Assembly (NCBI GenBank): GCA_003561595.1
Contig: PWWF01000003.1
Location: 1 to 10,869 of the forward strand
Length of the DNA: 10,869 bases
Reading direction: 5' to 3'
Source: Paracoccaceae bacterium
GTDB lineage: Bacteria > Pseudomonadota > Alphaproteobacteria > Rhodobacterales > Rhodobacteraceae
Position 1 is the first letter of the stretch. Every line of letters starts with the position of its first letter. Positions 1-5,730 of the stretch are shown here, in pieces. Below the pieces are notes generated by a model. The model searched no databases, was not told the DNA's origin, and saw only the letters and a list, made by a program, of their open reading frames with translations. Both the position numbers and the translations under genes were made by a program.

Positions 1-632
1 CCGGACATGACGGGGGCGGAGGGCGGCGCGCGGTCGGGCACCATGAAAGTATCGACCTGCCGCGCGGCACTGTCGAGCGTGTTCAGGATCGCCGCGCCCA
101 AGAGCCCGTTTCCGACCGACCAGAACAGGCTGGCCGTCAGCACCAGCGCGCCCAGAAGCGCGATCCGCGCGGGCAGGAACCGCGCCAGCCGGTTGGCAGA
201 GGAAATCACGATCAGCCGCGCCAGCCGCCCCAGCGCGATGACCGGCACGATGATGCCAAGGGCAACCGCCGCGATGATGACGGGACGCGCGGTCTCGACC
301 GGCTCGATCCCGGCAGCGCTGTTGACGGCGTTCTGCCATTCGGTCGCGCGGGTCAGGCCAAAGCCCATGATGACCAGCGCCACCCCGAACGCCCCCCAGA
401 CCAGCCAGACCGGGCGCGACACAGGCAGGCCCAGCCAACGCCAGACCCCGACAATGGCCGTGGATATCGCATAGACGGCCAGAAAGGCACTGCCTGCCAG
501 CGCGCCCTGCAGCGCCCCCGTGCGCGGGATCAGCGAGGGCGTCAGCGCAGAGGTAAAGGCCAGCGCCGCCGCGATCAGCGCAAGCGGGGCCAGCGGCGCC
601 AGAAAGGGGCGATGGTCAAAGGCGGGTTGCAT
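1..632 (-). CDS. Alpha/beta-hydrolase family membrane protein, N-terminal part (partial)
   Basis: This is the 5' part of a minus-strand gene that leaves the window on the left; about 210 codons are visible with no stop. The translation begins MQPAFDHRPFLAPLAPLALI and soon contains ALTPSLIPRTGALQGALAG. That segment resembles the signature 'SLTPSLLPR..xVQGxLxG' of the N-terminal membrane domain in the Abhydrolase_9 (DUF2319-type) family. Several hydrophobic segments follow (the TM after IPRTG, the VWLVWGAFGVALVMGF segment, VIIAAVALGIIVPVIAL and ARIALLGALVLTASLFW). The last visible residues, near a PDRAPPSAP stretch, sit where these proteins pass into the soluble hydrolase-like domain, which is outside the window. 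The ATG at 632 is the best start: it leaves about 29 residues before the signature, as expected, but no clean Shine-Dalgarno is visible (only ACAGG directly against the ATG). The family's biochemical activity is not established. Family call fairly sure, function unknown. Confidence 0.72.
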   Translation of the reverse strand, partial: MQPAFDHRPFLAPLAPLALIAAALAFTSALTPSLIPRTGALQGALAGSAFLAVYAISTAIVGVWRWLGLPVSRPVWLVWGAFGVALVIMGFGLTRATEWQNAVNSAAGIEPVETARPVIIAAVALGIIVPVIALGRLARLIVISSANRLARFLPARIALLGALVLTASLFWSVGNGLLGAAILNTLDSAARQVDTFMVPDRAPPSAPVMS

Positions 633-783
633 CCTGTCGCGGTAGACCAGAAATCGCCATTGAATCAACCGCGTTTCACATATGTGGCCGGGGCTGCCCC
701 CGATCCGCCTGCCCCCGATCCGCCTGCCCCCGATCCGCCTGCCCCTGTGCCCATCGCATGCGCGTGCCCTGGTTCCGGCAGGC
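633..783. other. Intergenic region between acuI and the abhydrolase-family gene
   Basis: These 151 bases lie downstream of the acuI stop and upstream of the next minus-strand gene. They should hold the end of the acuI transcript and the promoter of the abhydrolase-family gene. Visible elements are a 15-bp tandem repeat (696-745), a perfect 10-bp palindrome CACATATGTG at 677-686, a 9-base TTGAATCAA symmetry at 660-668, and a small hairpin CAGGC-TCA-GCCTG at 779-791 that overlaps the acuI stop. I cannot identify a convincing -35/-10 pair or a terminator with a T-tract. Confidence 0.6.
696..745. repeat. 15-bp direct tandem repeat, three perfect copies plus a partial fourth
   Basis: The unit GCCCCCGATCCGCCT occurs at 696-710, 711-725 and 726-740 without mismatch, followed by GCCCC (741-745), where the match ends. 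It lies in non-coding DNA just upstream of the abhydrolase-family gene. The unit length is a multiple of three, so one plus-strand frame reads repeated PDPPA. That frame overlaps acuI antisense and is not believed to be a gene. Identical copies suggest a recent slippage expansion, or a set of iterated binding sites on one helical face every 15 bp; the sequence does not decide between these. Confidence 0.93.
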
Positions 784-1776
784 TCAGCCTGTCACATCGA
801 CGACAACGCGGCCCTGCACCTGGCCCTTCAGGATATCGGCCCCCAGTTGCGGCAGATCGGCCAGTGTCGCCGGGCGGATCATCGCGTCGAGCTTGTCCAT
901 CGGCAGATCACGCGCGATCCGGCCCCAGGCCCGCTGGCGGTTCTCGAAAGGTTGCATGACCGAATCGATCCCCAGCAGATTGACGCCCCGCAGCAGAAAG
1001 GGCACCACCGTCGCGGGCAGCGACGCGCCGCCCGCCAGCCCCACCGCCGCGACCGAGGCGCCATATTTCATCTGCCCCAGCACACGCGCCAGCATCGCGC
1101 CGCCCACGGCATCGATACAGCCGGCCCATGTCTCGGATTCCAGCGGGCGCTTGACGGTCTCGGCCAGGTCAGCGCGCGGCACGATCTGGGTCGCGCCCAG
1201 GGATTTCAGGTAATCCTCGGTCTCGGGGCGGCCCGTAACGGCGGCCACCTCATGGCCCAGCGCGGCCAGCAGCGCCACAGCGACCGAGCCGACACCCCCC
1301 GCAGCGCCCGTCACCAGCACCGGCCCCGCGCCGGGGCGCAGCCCGTGATCTTCCAGCGCCATGATGGCCAGCATCGCGGTAAAGCCCGCTGTGCCCACGG
1401 CCATGGCCTGACGGGTGCTCAGCCCCTCGGGCAGCGGCACCAGCCAGTCGCCCTTGACGCGCGCTTTCTCGGCATAGCCGCCCCAATGCGCCTCGCCCAC
1501 GCGCCAGCCGGTCAAAACCACCTTGTCGCCAGGGCTGTAGCGCGGGTTGTCGCTTGCCGCGACCGTGCCTGCAAAATCGATGCCCGGCACATGCGGATAA
1601 TTCCGCACCAACCCGCCACCGGGGCCGATGCACAACCCGTCCTTGTAATTCACGGTCGAGTATTCGACCGCCACGGTCACATCGCCCTCGGGCAGTTGAT
1701 CCTCGGTGATCTGCGTGACAGCGGCATGGGTCTTGCCGTCATCATCCTTGTTAACCAGCAGCGCGTTGAAGCTCAT
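784..1776 (-). CDS. acuI: NADPH-dependent acryloyl-CoA reductase (AcuI, MDR/YhdH family)
   Basis: A 330-residue medium-chain dehydrogenase/reductase without the structural zinc cysteines. AcuI-type enzymes reduce acryloyl-CoA to propionyl-CoA with NADPH in the cytosol. They detoxify acrylate formed from DMSP cleavage or during 3-hydroxypropionate assimilation. Seen in the sequence: STVNYKD (residues 41-46), VPGIDFAGTV (64-72), GDWLVPLPEGL (109-119), and the nucleotide-binding loop GAAGGVGS (157-164) followed by VTGRPE, whose arginine is placed to contact the NADPH 2'-phosphate. The C-terminal GRVVVDV also fits the family. The pattern closely follows Rhodobacter AcuI as I remember it, including length. 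The ATG at 1776 is chosen over an in-frame ATG at 1800 because a strong AGGAGG lies just upstream (near 1781-1788) and MSFNALL aligns with the family start. The gene upstream on the same strand is an unknown membrane protein 69 bases away. No DMSP lyase or AcuR regulator is in the window, so the physiological substrate is inferred. YhdH-like quinone reductase naming is the alternative. Confidence 0.88.
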   Translation of the reverse strand: MSFNALLVNKDDDGKTHAAVTQITEDQLPEGDVTVAVEYSTVNYKDGLCIGPGGGLVRNYPHVPGIDFAGTVAASDNPRYSPGDKVVLTGWRVGEAHWGGYAEKARVKGDWLVPLPEGLSTRQAMAVGTAGFTAMLAIMALEDHGLRPGAGPVLVTGAAGGVGSVAVALLAALGHEVAAVTGRPETEDYLKSLGATQIVPRADLAETVKRPLESETWAGCIDAVGGAMLARVLGQMKYGASVAAVGLAGGASLPATVVPFLLRGVNLLGIDSVMQPFENRQRAWGRIARDLPMDKLDAMIRPATLADLPQLGADILKGQVQGRVVVDVTG

Positions 1777-1845
1777 TCTATCCTCCTGTTCCGGGCCCAT
1801 AGGGGGGTGATCTACAGGGTTACAGATCGCCCCGCGCCGTTGCAA
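1777..1845 (-). promoter_or_regulatory. acuI leader region with a possible regulatory dyad
   Basis: This 69-base gap separates the membrane-protein stop from the acuI start. It contains the Shine-Dalgarno for acuI. Further upstream, at 1809-1828, lies a symmetric element: inverted arms GATCT (1809-1813) and AGATC (1824-1828), with an overlapping direct repeat TACAG at 1813-1817 and 1821-1825. Its size suits a dimeric regulator, but I do not recognise it as a known operator, and no clear -35/-10 pair is seen. acuI may therefore be read through from the upstream gene. Confidence 0.3.
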
Positions 1846-2478
1846 TCACGCAATGACCAGTCGGACCAGACCCGTCAGCACAACAGCCTGCAGCGCGATC
1901 AGCCCCAGCGCCGCCACCCCCAGCAGCGGAGGCGACAGGGCCGCCATCCGCGACAGGGCCGCCACTTGCACTGGCAGCGCGCAGAACAGCACCGCATAGA
2001 GATACACGCCCGACAGGTTCACAAACCCCGCCGCTTGCAGCAAGGTCGGCCAGAGCACCCGCAGCGCCTGCCCCGGATCGCCGCCGAACGCGCCAAAGGC
2101 CAGCGCAGAGACAGGGTAGATCACGACATGCAGCCCGATAAAGCCGCCGATCCGCAGCGCCATATCCAGCCCCAGCGCCGCGCCCGGACGCAGCCCCCGG
2201 CGCTGCATCTGCGCGCGCATCACCACCCCGATCGCTGTCACGATCACCACAACCGGCAGCCCGTTGCTGAGGATCTGGCGCAGGAGCGCCCCGCCCGCGC
2301 CGGGGCTGTGGCGCAGATGCGCCCAGAGCGCGGGCTCGCGTGTGATATAGACCGCCAGCACCGGCACTAACCCCGCCAGCGCCAGCAAGACCACATTGCG
2401 CGCCAACAGCCCCACCGGCAGTGTCGCCGCGAAATGCCGGTCCAGCCAGCCGTCAAGTGGTGCTCTGCCGTCGCTCAT
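1846..2478 (-). CDS. Hypothetical integral membrane protein
   Basis: A 210-residue, strongly hydrophobic protein that I do not recognise. The first ~20 residues (MSDGRAPLDGWLDRHF...) are polar and probably cytosolic. Hydrophobic segments follow at roughly residues 22-44, 68-86, 104-127, 143-166, 168-185 and 185-208, giving about five or six membrane spans and ending VRLVIA at the C-terminus. One loop has several basic residues (RAQMQRRGLRPG, about 88-99), consistent with a cytoplasmic side. There is no catalytic motif, cofactor site or cysteine pair to suggest a function. The ATG at 2478 is preceded by AAGGGGG about 5 bases upstream, a usable Shine-Dalgarno. It lies upstream of acuI on the same strand, so the two may be cotranscribed, and it is divergent from the copper operon. 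Coding is supported by the uniform codon bias and the coherent membrane profile; function is open. Confidence 0.75.
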   Translation of the reverse strand: MSDGRAPLDGWLDRHFAATLPVGLLARNVVLLALAGLVPVLAVYITREPALWAHLRHSPGAGGALLRQILSNGLPVVVIVTAIGVVMRAQMQRRGLRPGAALGLDMALRIGGFIGLHVVIYPVSALAFGAFGGDPGQALRVLWPTLLQAAGFVNLSGVYLYAVLFCALPVQVAALSRMAALSPPLLGVAALGLIALQAVVLTGLVRLVIA

Positions 2479-2556
2479 GCGCCCCCTTACCTGCCAGACA
2501 AAGCCCCCGGCCCCGCCGCGTCAAGCCCGCCGCGCGCGAAATCTACACGCGCCCTC

Positions 2557-2587
2557 TTGACCTTCCCATGGTGGGAAGCCTTATCTG
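2557..2587 (+). promoter_or_regulatory. MerR-type copA promoter with elongated spacer
   Basis: A TTGACC -35 (2557-2562) and a -10-like TATCTG (2582-2587) are separated by 19 bases. That over-long spacing is typical of promoters activated by MerR-family proteins, which untwist the DNA to realign the two boxes. The overall layout, TTGACCTTCCC then GGGAAG, resembles the E. coli copA promoter as I remember it. Transcription would begin near 2594, leaving a leader of about 27 bases before copA. A -10 shifted by one base (TTATCT, 18-base spacing) is the alternative. Confidence 0.8.
2562..2578. promoter_or_regulatory. CueR-type copper operator dyad
   Basis: The perfect inverted repeat CTTCCCA-TGG-TGGGAAG (7-3-7) lies between the -35 and -10 boxes of the copA promoter. 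This is the position, symmetry and core sequence (CTTCC...GGAAG) expected of a CueR/HmrR binding site. A CueR gene with intact Cu(I) ligands lies two genes into the same transcript, so the site should mediate copper induction of copA-cueR and autoregulation of cueR. Confidence 0.88.
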
Positions 2588-2620
2588 CATCCGCGACACT
2601 GCAGTTGCAAAGGCTTAGAC

Positions 2621-5089
2621 ATGAACGCCCCGATGACCCAGCCCCGGACCCACAGCCTGCCCATCACCGGCATGACCTGCGCCTCCTGCGTGGGCCGGGT
2701 CGAGCGCAGGTTGCAAAGCGTCGAGGGAGTGATGTCCGCGCATGTCAACCTTGCCGCCGAACGCGCCGATATTCAGGCGGCAGAACATGTCACCCGCGAC
2801 GCGCTTGTCGATGCCATCGCGGGGGCAGGCTACGGTGTGCCCGCATCCGAGATCGAGCTGAGTATCGAGGGGATGCATTGCGCATCCTGTGTTGGCCGGG
2901 TCGAACGCGCACTGGCGGGCGTGCCCGGCGTAATGCAGGCGCAGGTGAACCTCGCGACTGAGCGCGCGCGCGTCACGGGCCAGGCTGATCCCGCTGCCCT
3001 GATCGCAGCAGTCGAGACCACGGGCTTTACCGCGCAGGAACGCCGGGCGGCCAGCACCGACACCCTGTCCGAACGCCGCGAGGCCGAGGCCGGTGCGCTG
3101 CAACGCGATGTCATCGTCGCGGCGGCCCTGACCCTGCCGGTATTCGTGCTGGAAATGGGGTCGCACATGATCCCGGCGCTGCACCATCTGATCATGCACA
3201 GCATCGGAATGCAGGCCAACTGGCTGATCCAGTTCGCCCTGACCACGCTGGTTCTGGCCCTGCCGGGGCGGCGGTTCTACCTGCAGGGCTTTCCGGCGCT
3301 GGCGCGCGGTGCGCCGGACATGAACAGCCTTGTCGCCGTGGGCACCTCGGCGGCGTGGCTCTATTCCATCGTGGCGACCTTTGCGCCCGGCCTGCTGCCC
3401 GAAGGCACTGTCAATGTCTATTACGAGGCCGCCGCCGTCATCGTCACGCTGATCCTCGTGGGCCGCTGGCTGGAGGCGCGCGCCAAGGGCCGCACCTCGC
3501 AGGCGATTCAGCGGCTGATCGGGTTGCAGCCCCGCCACGCCCGCGTTCTGCGCGCGGGCGCGCTGGTCGATCTGCCGGTGGCGGATGTGGTGCAAGGCGA
3601 TGTGCTGGCCCTGCGCCCGGGCGAGCGTGTGCCGGTTGACGGCACCGTGACCGAAGGCGACAGCTATATCGACGAATCCATGATCACCGGAGAGCCGGTG
3701 CCCGTGGCCAAGGGGCCGGGCGCGCAGGTCACGGGCGGCACGATCAACCAGACCGGCGCGCTGCGCTTTCGCGCCACGGCGGTGGGTGGTGACACGATGC
3801 TGGCGCAGATCATCCGCATGGTCGAGGCCGCGCAGGGCGCCAAGCTGCCCATTCAGGCGCTGGTGGACCGGGTGACGCTGTGGTTCGTGCCTGCGGTGAT
3901 CGCTGTGGCGCTCGTCAGCTTCACCATCTGGCTGGCCTTTGGCCCGGCCCCTGCGCTGACCTTTGCGCTGGTCAATGCCGTGGCGGTCCTGATCATCGCC
4001 TGCCCCTGCGCGATGGGGCTGGCCACACCGACCTCGATCATGGTGGGCACGGGGCGCGGGGCCGAAATGGGTGTGCTGTTTCGCAAGGGCGAGGCGCTGC
4101 AACGCCTGCGCGACGCGCAGGTGGTGGCCTTCGACAAGACCGGCACCCTGACCGAGGGGCGACCGCGCCTGACCGATCTGGACCTGTGCGACGGGTTCGC
4201 GCGCGACGCTGTGCTCGCGCAGATCGCGGCGGTCGAGGCGCAATCCGAACACCCCATCGCCCGCGCGATTGTCGCCGCCGCCGAGGGGCTGGACCTGCCC
4301 CCCGCCACGGGTTTCGCGGGGCAGACCGGATATGGCGTTGCCGCCGATGTGGCGGGCACGCGGGTCGAGATCGGTGCAGACCGCTACATGGCGCAGCTGG
4401 GCCATGATGTGAGCGTCTTTGCCGAAACAGCCACGCGGCTGGCGGAGGAAGGGAAATCCCCCCTTTATGCCGCCATCGGCGGCAGGCTGGCCGCGATCAT
4501 CGCCGTGGCCGACCCGGTCAAGGACAGCGCCCCCGATGCCATCCGTGCACTACAGGCGCAGGGTCTGCGGGTCGCGATGGTCACGGGCGACAATGCCCGC
4601 ACGGCCCATGCCATCGCGCGCAAGCTGGGGATTGACGATGTGGTGGCCGAGGTGCTGCCCGATGGCAAGGTCGACGCCCTGCGCAGCCTGCGCGCGCAGG
4701 GCACGCTGGCCTTCGTGGGCGACGGGATCAATGACGCGCCCGCGCTGGCCGAGGCCGATGTGGGCATCGCCATCGGCACCGGCACCGATATCGCGATAGA
4801 GGCGGCGGATGTCGTGTTGATCTCGGGCACATTGTCCGGGGTGCCGAATGCGATTGCGCTGTCAAAAGCGACGCTGCGGAATATCCGGCAGAACCTGTTC
4901 TGGGCCTTTGCCTATAATACAGCGCTGATCCCGGTCGCGGCGGGGGTGCTGTATCCCGCCTTCGGCCTGCTGCTCTCGCCGATCTTTGCGGCAGGCGCGA
5001 TGGCGCTGTCATCGGTCTTTGTTCTGGGCAATGCGCTGCGCCTGCGCGGCTGGCGACCACCCATGGCAGCAGAAAGGAGTGCGGCATGA
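2621..5089 (+). CDS. copA: Cu(I)-exporting P1B-1-type ATPase CopA
   Basis: An 822-residue heavy-metal P-type ATPase that uses ATP to pump Cu(I) from the cytosol across the inner membrane. It has two N-terminal metal-binding (HMA) domains with GMTCASC (residues 17-23) and GMHCASC (84-90). The membrane domain follows from about residue 165, and the actuator-loop TGE is at 356-358. The transport-site CPC is at 461-463, the phosphorylated aspartate in DKTGT is D505, and the nucleotide-binding HP is at 544-545. The hinge GDGINDAP begins at 700. The remaining Cu(I) ligands typical of subgroup 1B-1 are present: YN at 765-766 and MALSS at 794-798. No key residue is missing and the length is normal for a two-HMA CopA. 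The ATG at 2621 is preceded by AAAGG about 7 bases upstream. The stop overlaps the cueR start by four bases (ATGA). Expression should be copper-induced through the operator at 2562-2578. Cu(I) specificity is inferred from the motifs; a role in cuproenzyme supply (CopA2-like) is less likely because of the CueR box. Confidence 0.96.
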   Translation: MNAPMTQPRTHSLPITGMTCASCVGRVERRLQSVEGVMSAHVNLAAERADIQAAEHVTRDALVDAIAGAGYGVPASEIELSIEGMHCASCVGRVERALAGVPGVMQAQVNLATERARVTGQADPAALIAAVETTGFTAQERRAASTDTLSERREAEAGALQRDVIVAAALTLPVFVLEMGSHMIPALHHLIMHSIGMQANWLIQFALTTLVLALPGRRFYLQGFPALARGAPDMNSLVAVGTSAAWLYSIVATFAPGLLPEGTVNVYYEAAAVIVTLILVGRWLEARAKGRTSQAIQRLIGLQPRHARVLRAGALVDLPVADVVQGDVLALRPGERVPVDGTVTEGDSYIDESMITGEPVPVAKGPGAQVTGGTINQTGALRFRATAVGGDTMLAQIIRMVEAAQGAKLPIQALVDRVTLWFVPAVIAVALVSFTIWLAFGPAPALTFALVNAVAVLIIACPCAMGLATPTSIMVGTGRGAEMGVLFRKGEALQRLRDAQVVAFDKTGTLTEGRPRLTDLDLCDGFARDAVLAQIAAVEAQSEHPIARAIVAAAEGLDLPPATGFAGQTGYGVAADVAGTRVEIGADRYMAQLGHDVSVFAETATRLAEEGKSPLYAAIGGRLAAIIAVADPVKDSAPDAIRALQAQGLRVAMVTGDNARTAHAIARKLGIDDVVAEVLPDGKVDALRSLRAQGTLAFVGDGINDAPALAEADVGIAIGTGTDIAIEAADVVLISGTLSGVPNAIALSKATLRNIRQNLFWAFAYNTALIPVAAGVLYPAFGLLLSPIFAAGAMALSSVFVLGNALRLRGWRPPMAAERSAA
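5074..5079 (+). promoter_or_regulatory. Ribosome binding site for cueR inside copA
   Basis: AAGGAG lies 6 bases before the cueR ATG at 5086, within the last codons of copA. It fixes the start of cueR at the ATGA overlap and supports translation coupled to copA. Confidence 0.8.
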
Positions 5090-5493
5090 ATATCGGAGAG
5101 GCAGCGAAAGCCTCGGGCGTGTCGGCCAAGATGATCCGCTATTATGAAGAGACCGGGCTGATCCCGCCTGCCGCGCGGACCAGTGCGGGCTATCGGCAAT
5201 ATTCGGATCAGGATGTGCATATGCTGCGCTTCATCCGCCGTGCCCGCGATCTGGGCTTCGCGGTCGAGGGGATTCGCGAGTTGCTGGGCCTGTGGCGCGA
5301 TCAGTCGCGCCACAGCGCCGATGTGAAGCGGCTGGCGATGACGCACGTCACCGATCTGCGCCGCAAGATCGCGGAGCTGGAGGATATGGCCGCGACGCTG
5401 GAAACCCTCGCGCGGGCCTGCCACGGCAATGACCGCCCCGATTGCCCGATCCTGTCCGAGTTGGAGGCGCCCGCAGACATGCAGACAGACTGA
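5086..5493 (+). CDS. cueR: Copper-responsive MerR-family activator CueR (HmrR)
   Basis: A 135-residue cytosolic transcription factor. The N-terminal winged helix-turn-helix reads [20 protein letters not shown], continuing through an ETGLIPP turn and the GYRQYS wing. A long dimerisation helix follows (about residues 78-110). The C-terminal metal loop has C112 and C120 in [11 protein letters not shown], the same positions and spacing as the two Cu(I)-binding cysteines of E. coli CueR. Serine 77, which marks sensors of monovalent ions, is also kept. It should bind the dyad at 2562-2578 and activate copA transcription when Cu(I) is bound. The gene is downstream of its target and overlaps it by four bases, so it is probably autoregulated with positive feedback. 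This differs from E. coli, where cueR is unlinked to copA. A role as a gold/silver sensor of the same subgroup cannot be excluded. Confidence 0.94.
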   Translation: MNIGEAAKASGVSAKMIRYYEETGLIPPAARTSAGYRQYSDQDVHMLRFIRRARDLGFAVEGIRELLGLWRDQSRHSADVKRLAMTHVTDLRRKIAELEDMAATLETLARACHGNDRPDCPILSELEAPADMQTD

Positions 5494-5496
5494 GCG

Positions 5497-5544
5497 CCCA
5501 TGGCGCCTTGCCCCGCAGGGGCAGCCCCCGCGAATGGCCATGGG
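5497..5544. repeat. Inverted repeat enclosing a GC-rich hairpin, just after cueR
   Basis: CCCATGGC (5497-5504) and GCCATGGG (5537-5544) form a perfect 8-bp stem. Inside it, TGCCCC (5509-5514) and GGGGCA (5518-5523) form a tight hairpin with a 3-base loop. The structure starts four bases after the cueR stop, so it could protect or end the copA-cueR transcript. Its right arm overlaps the outer left arm of the larger palindrome at 5539-5676, so the two folds exclude each other there. Confidence 0.7.
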
Positions 5545-5676
5545 AGGGTGGGCGGGGCCGTGAGCGGGCGCTTTTGCGGTCGCGCACAAGGCTCGGCAAG
5601 CGGTGCAATGTCGCGGCGTTGCGCAATCCGTCAGCGGAAACAGCGCCCGCTCGGGGGCCCCTCCCACCCGCCCATG
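5539..5676. repeat. Long imperfect palindromic element (arms about 35 bp)
   Basis: The left arm 5539-5572 pairs with the right arm 5642-5676. The inner ten bases are perfect (AGCGGGCGCT at 5563-5572, AGCGCCCGCT at 5642-5651). Moving outward the pairing continues through the G-rich/C-rich tracts and ends at CAT against ATG. I count three or four mismatches and a small bulge over the arms. A central segment of about 70 bases separates them and itself contains near-symmetric sequence (GCAATGTCGCGGCGTTGC). The element carries no ORF I believe, no transposase and no visible target-site duplication. It could be a dispersed intergenic repeat, a miniature element, or a structured RNA/terminator between convergent genes. 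Confidence 0.75.
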
Positions 5677-5677
5677 C

Positions 5678-5689
5678 CCCGCTCGCGGG
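5678..5689. repeat. Short GC hairpin beside the palindromic element
   Basis: CCCGC-TC-GCGGG forms a 5-bp stem with a 2-base loop, immediately outside the right arm of the long palindrome. With the hairpin at 5509-5523 on the other side it gives the convergent gap stems at both ends. No T-tract follows on either strand. Confidence 0.45.
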
Positions 5690-5730
5690 CGCTGCAATGC
5701 GCGAGATGCGCATTGGCGGGATGCGTTTCC

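Larger units (their letters stand above)
2479..2620. other. Divergent promoter region between the membrane-protein gene and copA
   Basis: These 142 bases lie between two divergent starts. The copA side carries the CueR operator/promoter described separately. On the minus strand a TTGACG (2519-2524 complemented) could serve as a -35 for the membrane-protein gene, but the hexamer 17 bases further on is a poor -10, so I do not call that promoter. Confidence 0.55.
5494..5730. other. Convergent intergenic region rich in secondary structure
   Basis: These 237 bases lie between the ends of cueR and the permease gene. I see no gene in them: all frames through the region give low-complexity, arginine/proline-rich shadow translations that lack a ribosome site. 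The region is built of nested inverted repeats listed as separate features. It is the natural place for transcription termination from both sides, but none of the stems is followed by a clear run of T, so an intrinsic terminator is not called. Confidence 0.7.

Noticed and set aside
660..668. TTGAATCAA as an FNR/FnrL box
   Set aside because: FNR sites have TTGAT and ATCAA half-sites separated by four bases; here the halves meet at a single base, so the spacing is wrong.
779..791. CAGGC-TCA-GCCTG as an intrinsic terminator for acuI
   Set aside because: The stem is only 5 bp, overlaps the stop codon, and is not followed by a T-tract on the transcribed strand.
612..959. Plus-strand ORF with PDPPA repeats
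   Set aside because: The repeats come from the 15-bp tandem DNA repeat. The rest is antisense to acuI and there is no ribosome site.
682..2370. 562-codon open frame on the plus strand
   Set aside because: It lies antisense to acuI and the membrane-protein gene, and its translation is rich in H, R, Q and P with no domain. This is the usual shadow frame of GC-rich genes.
2615..4405. 596-codon open frame on the minus strand
   Set aside because: It is antisense to copA, whose frame holds all P-type ATPase motifs. The translation is low-complexity H/R/G/Q-rich.
5494..5730. tRNA or other classical RNA gene in the convergent gap
   Set aside because: The GC hairpins do not assemble into a cloverleaf, and no T-loop or CCA-type motif is present.
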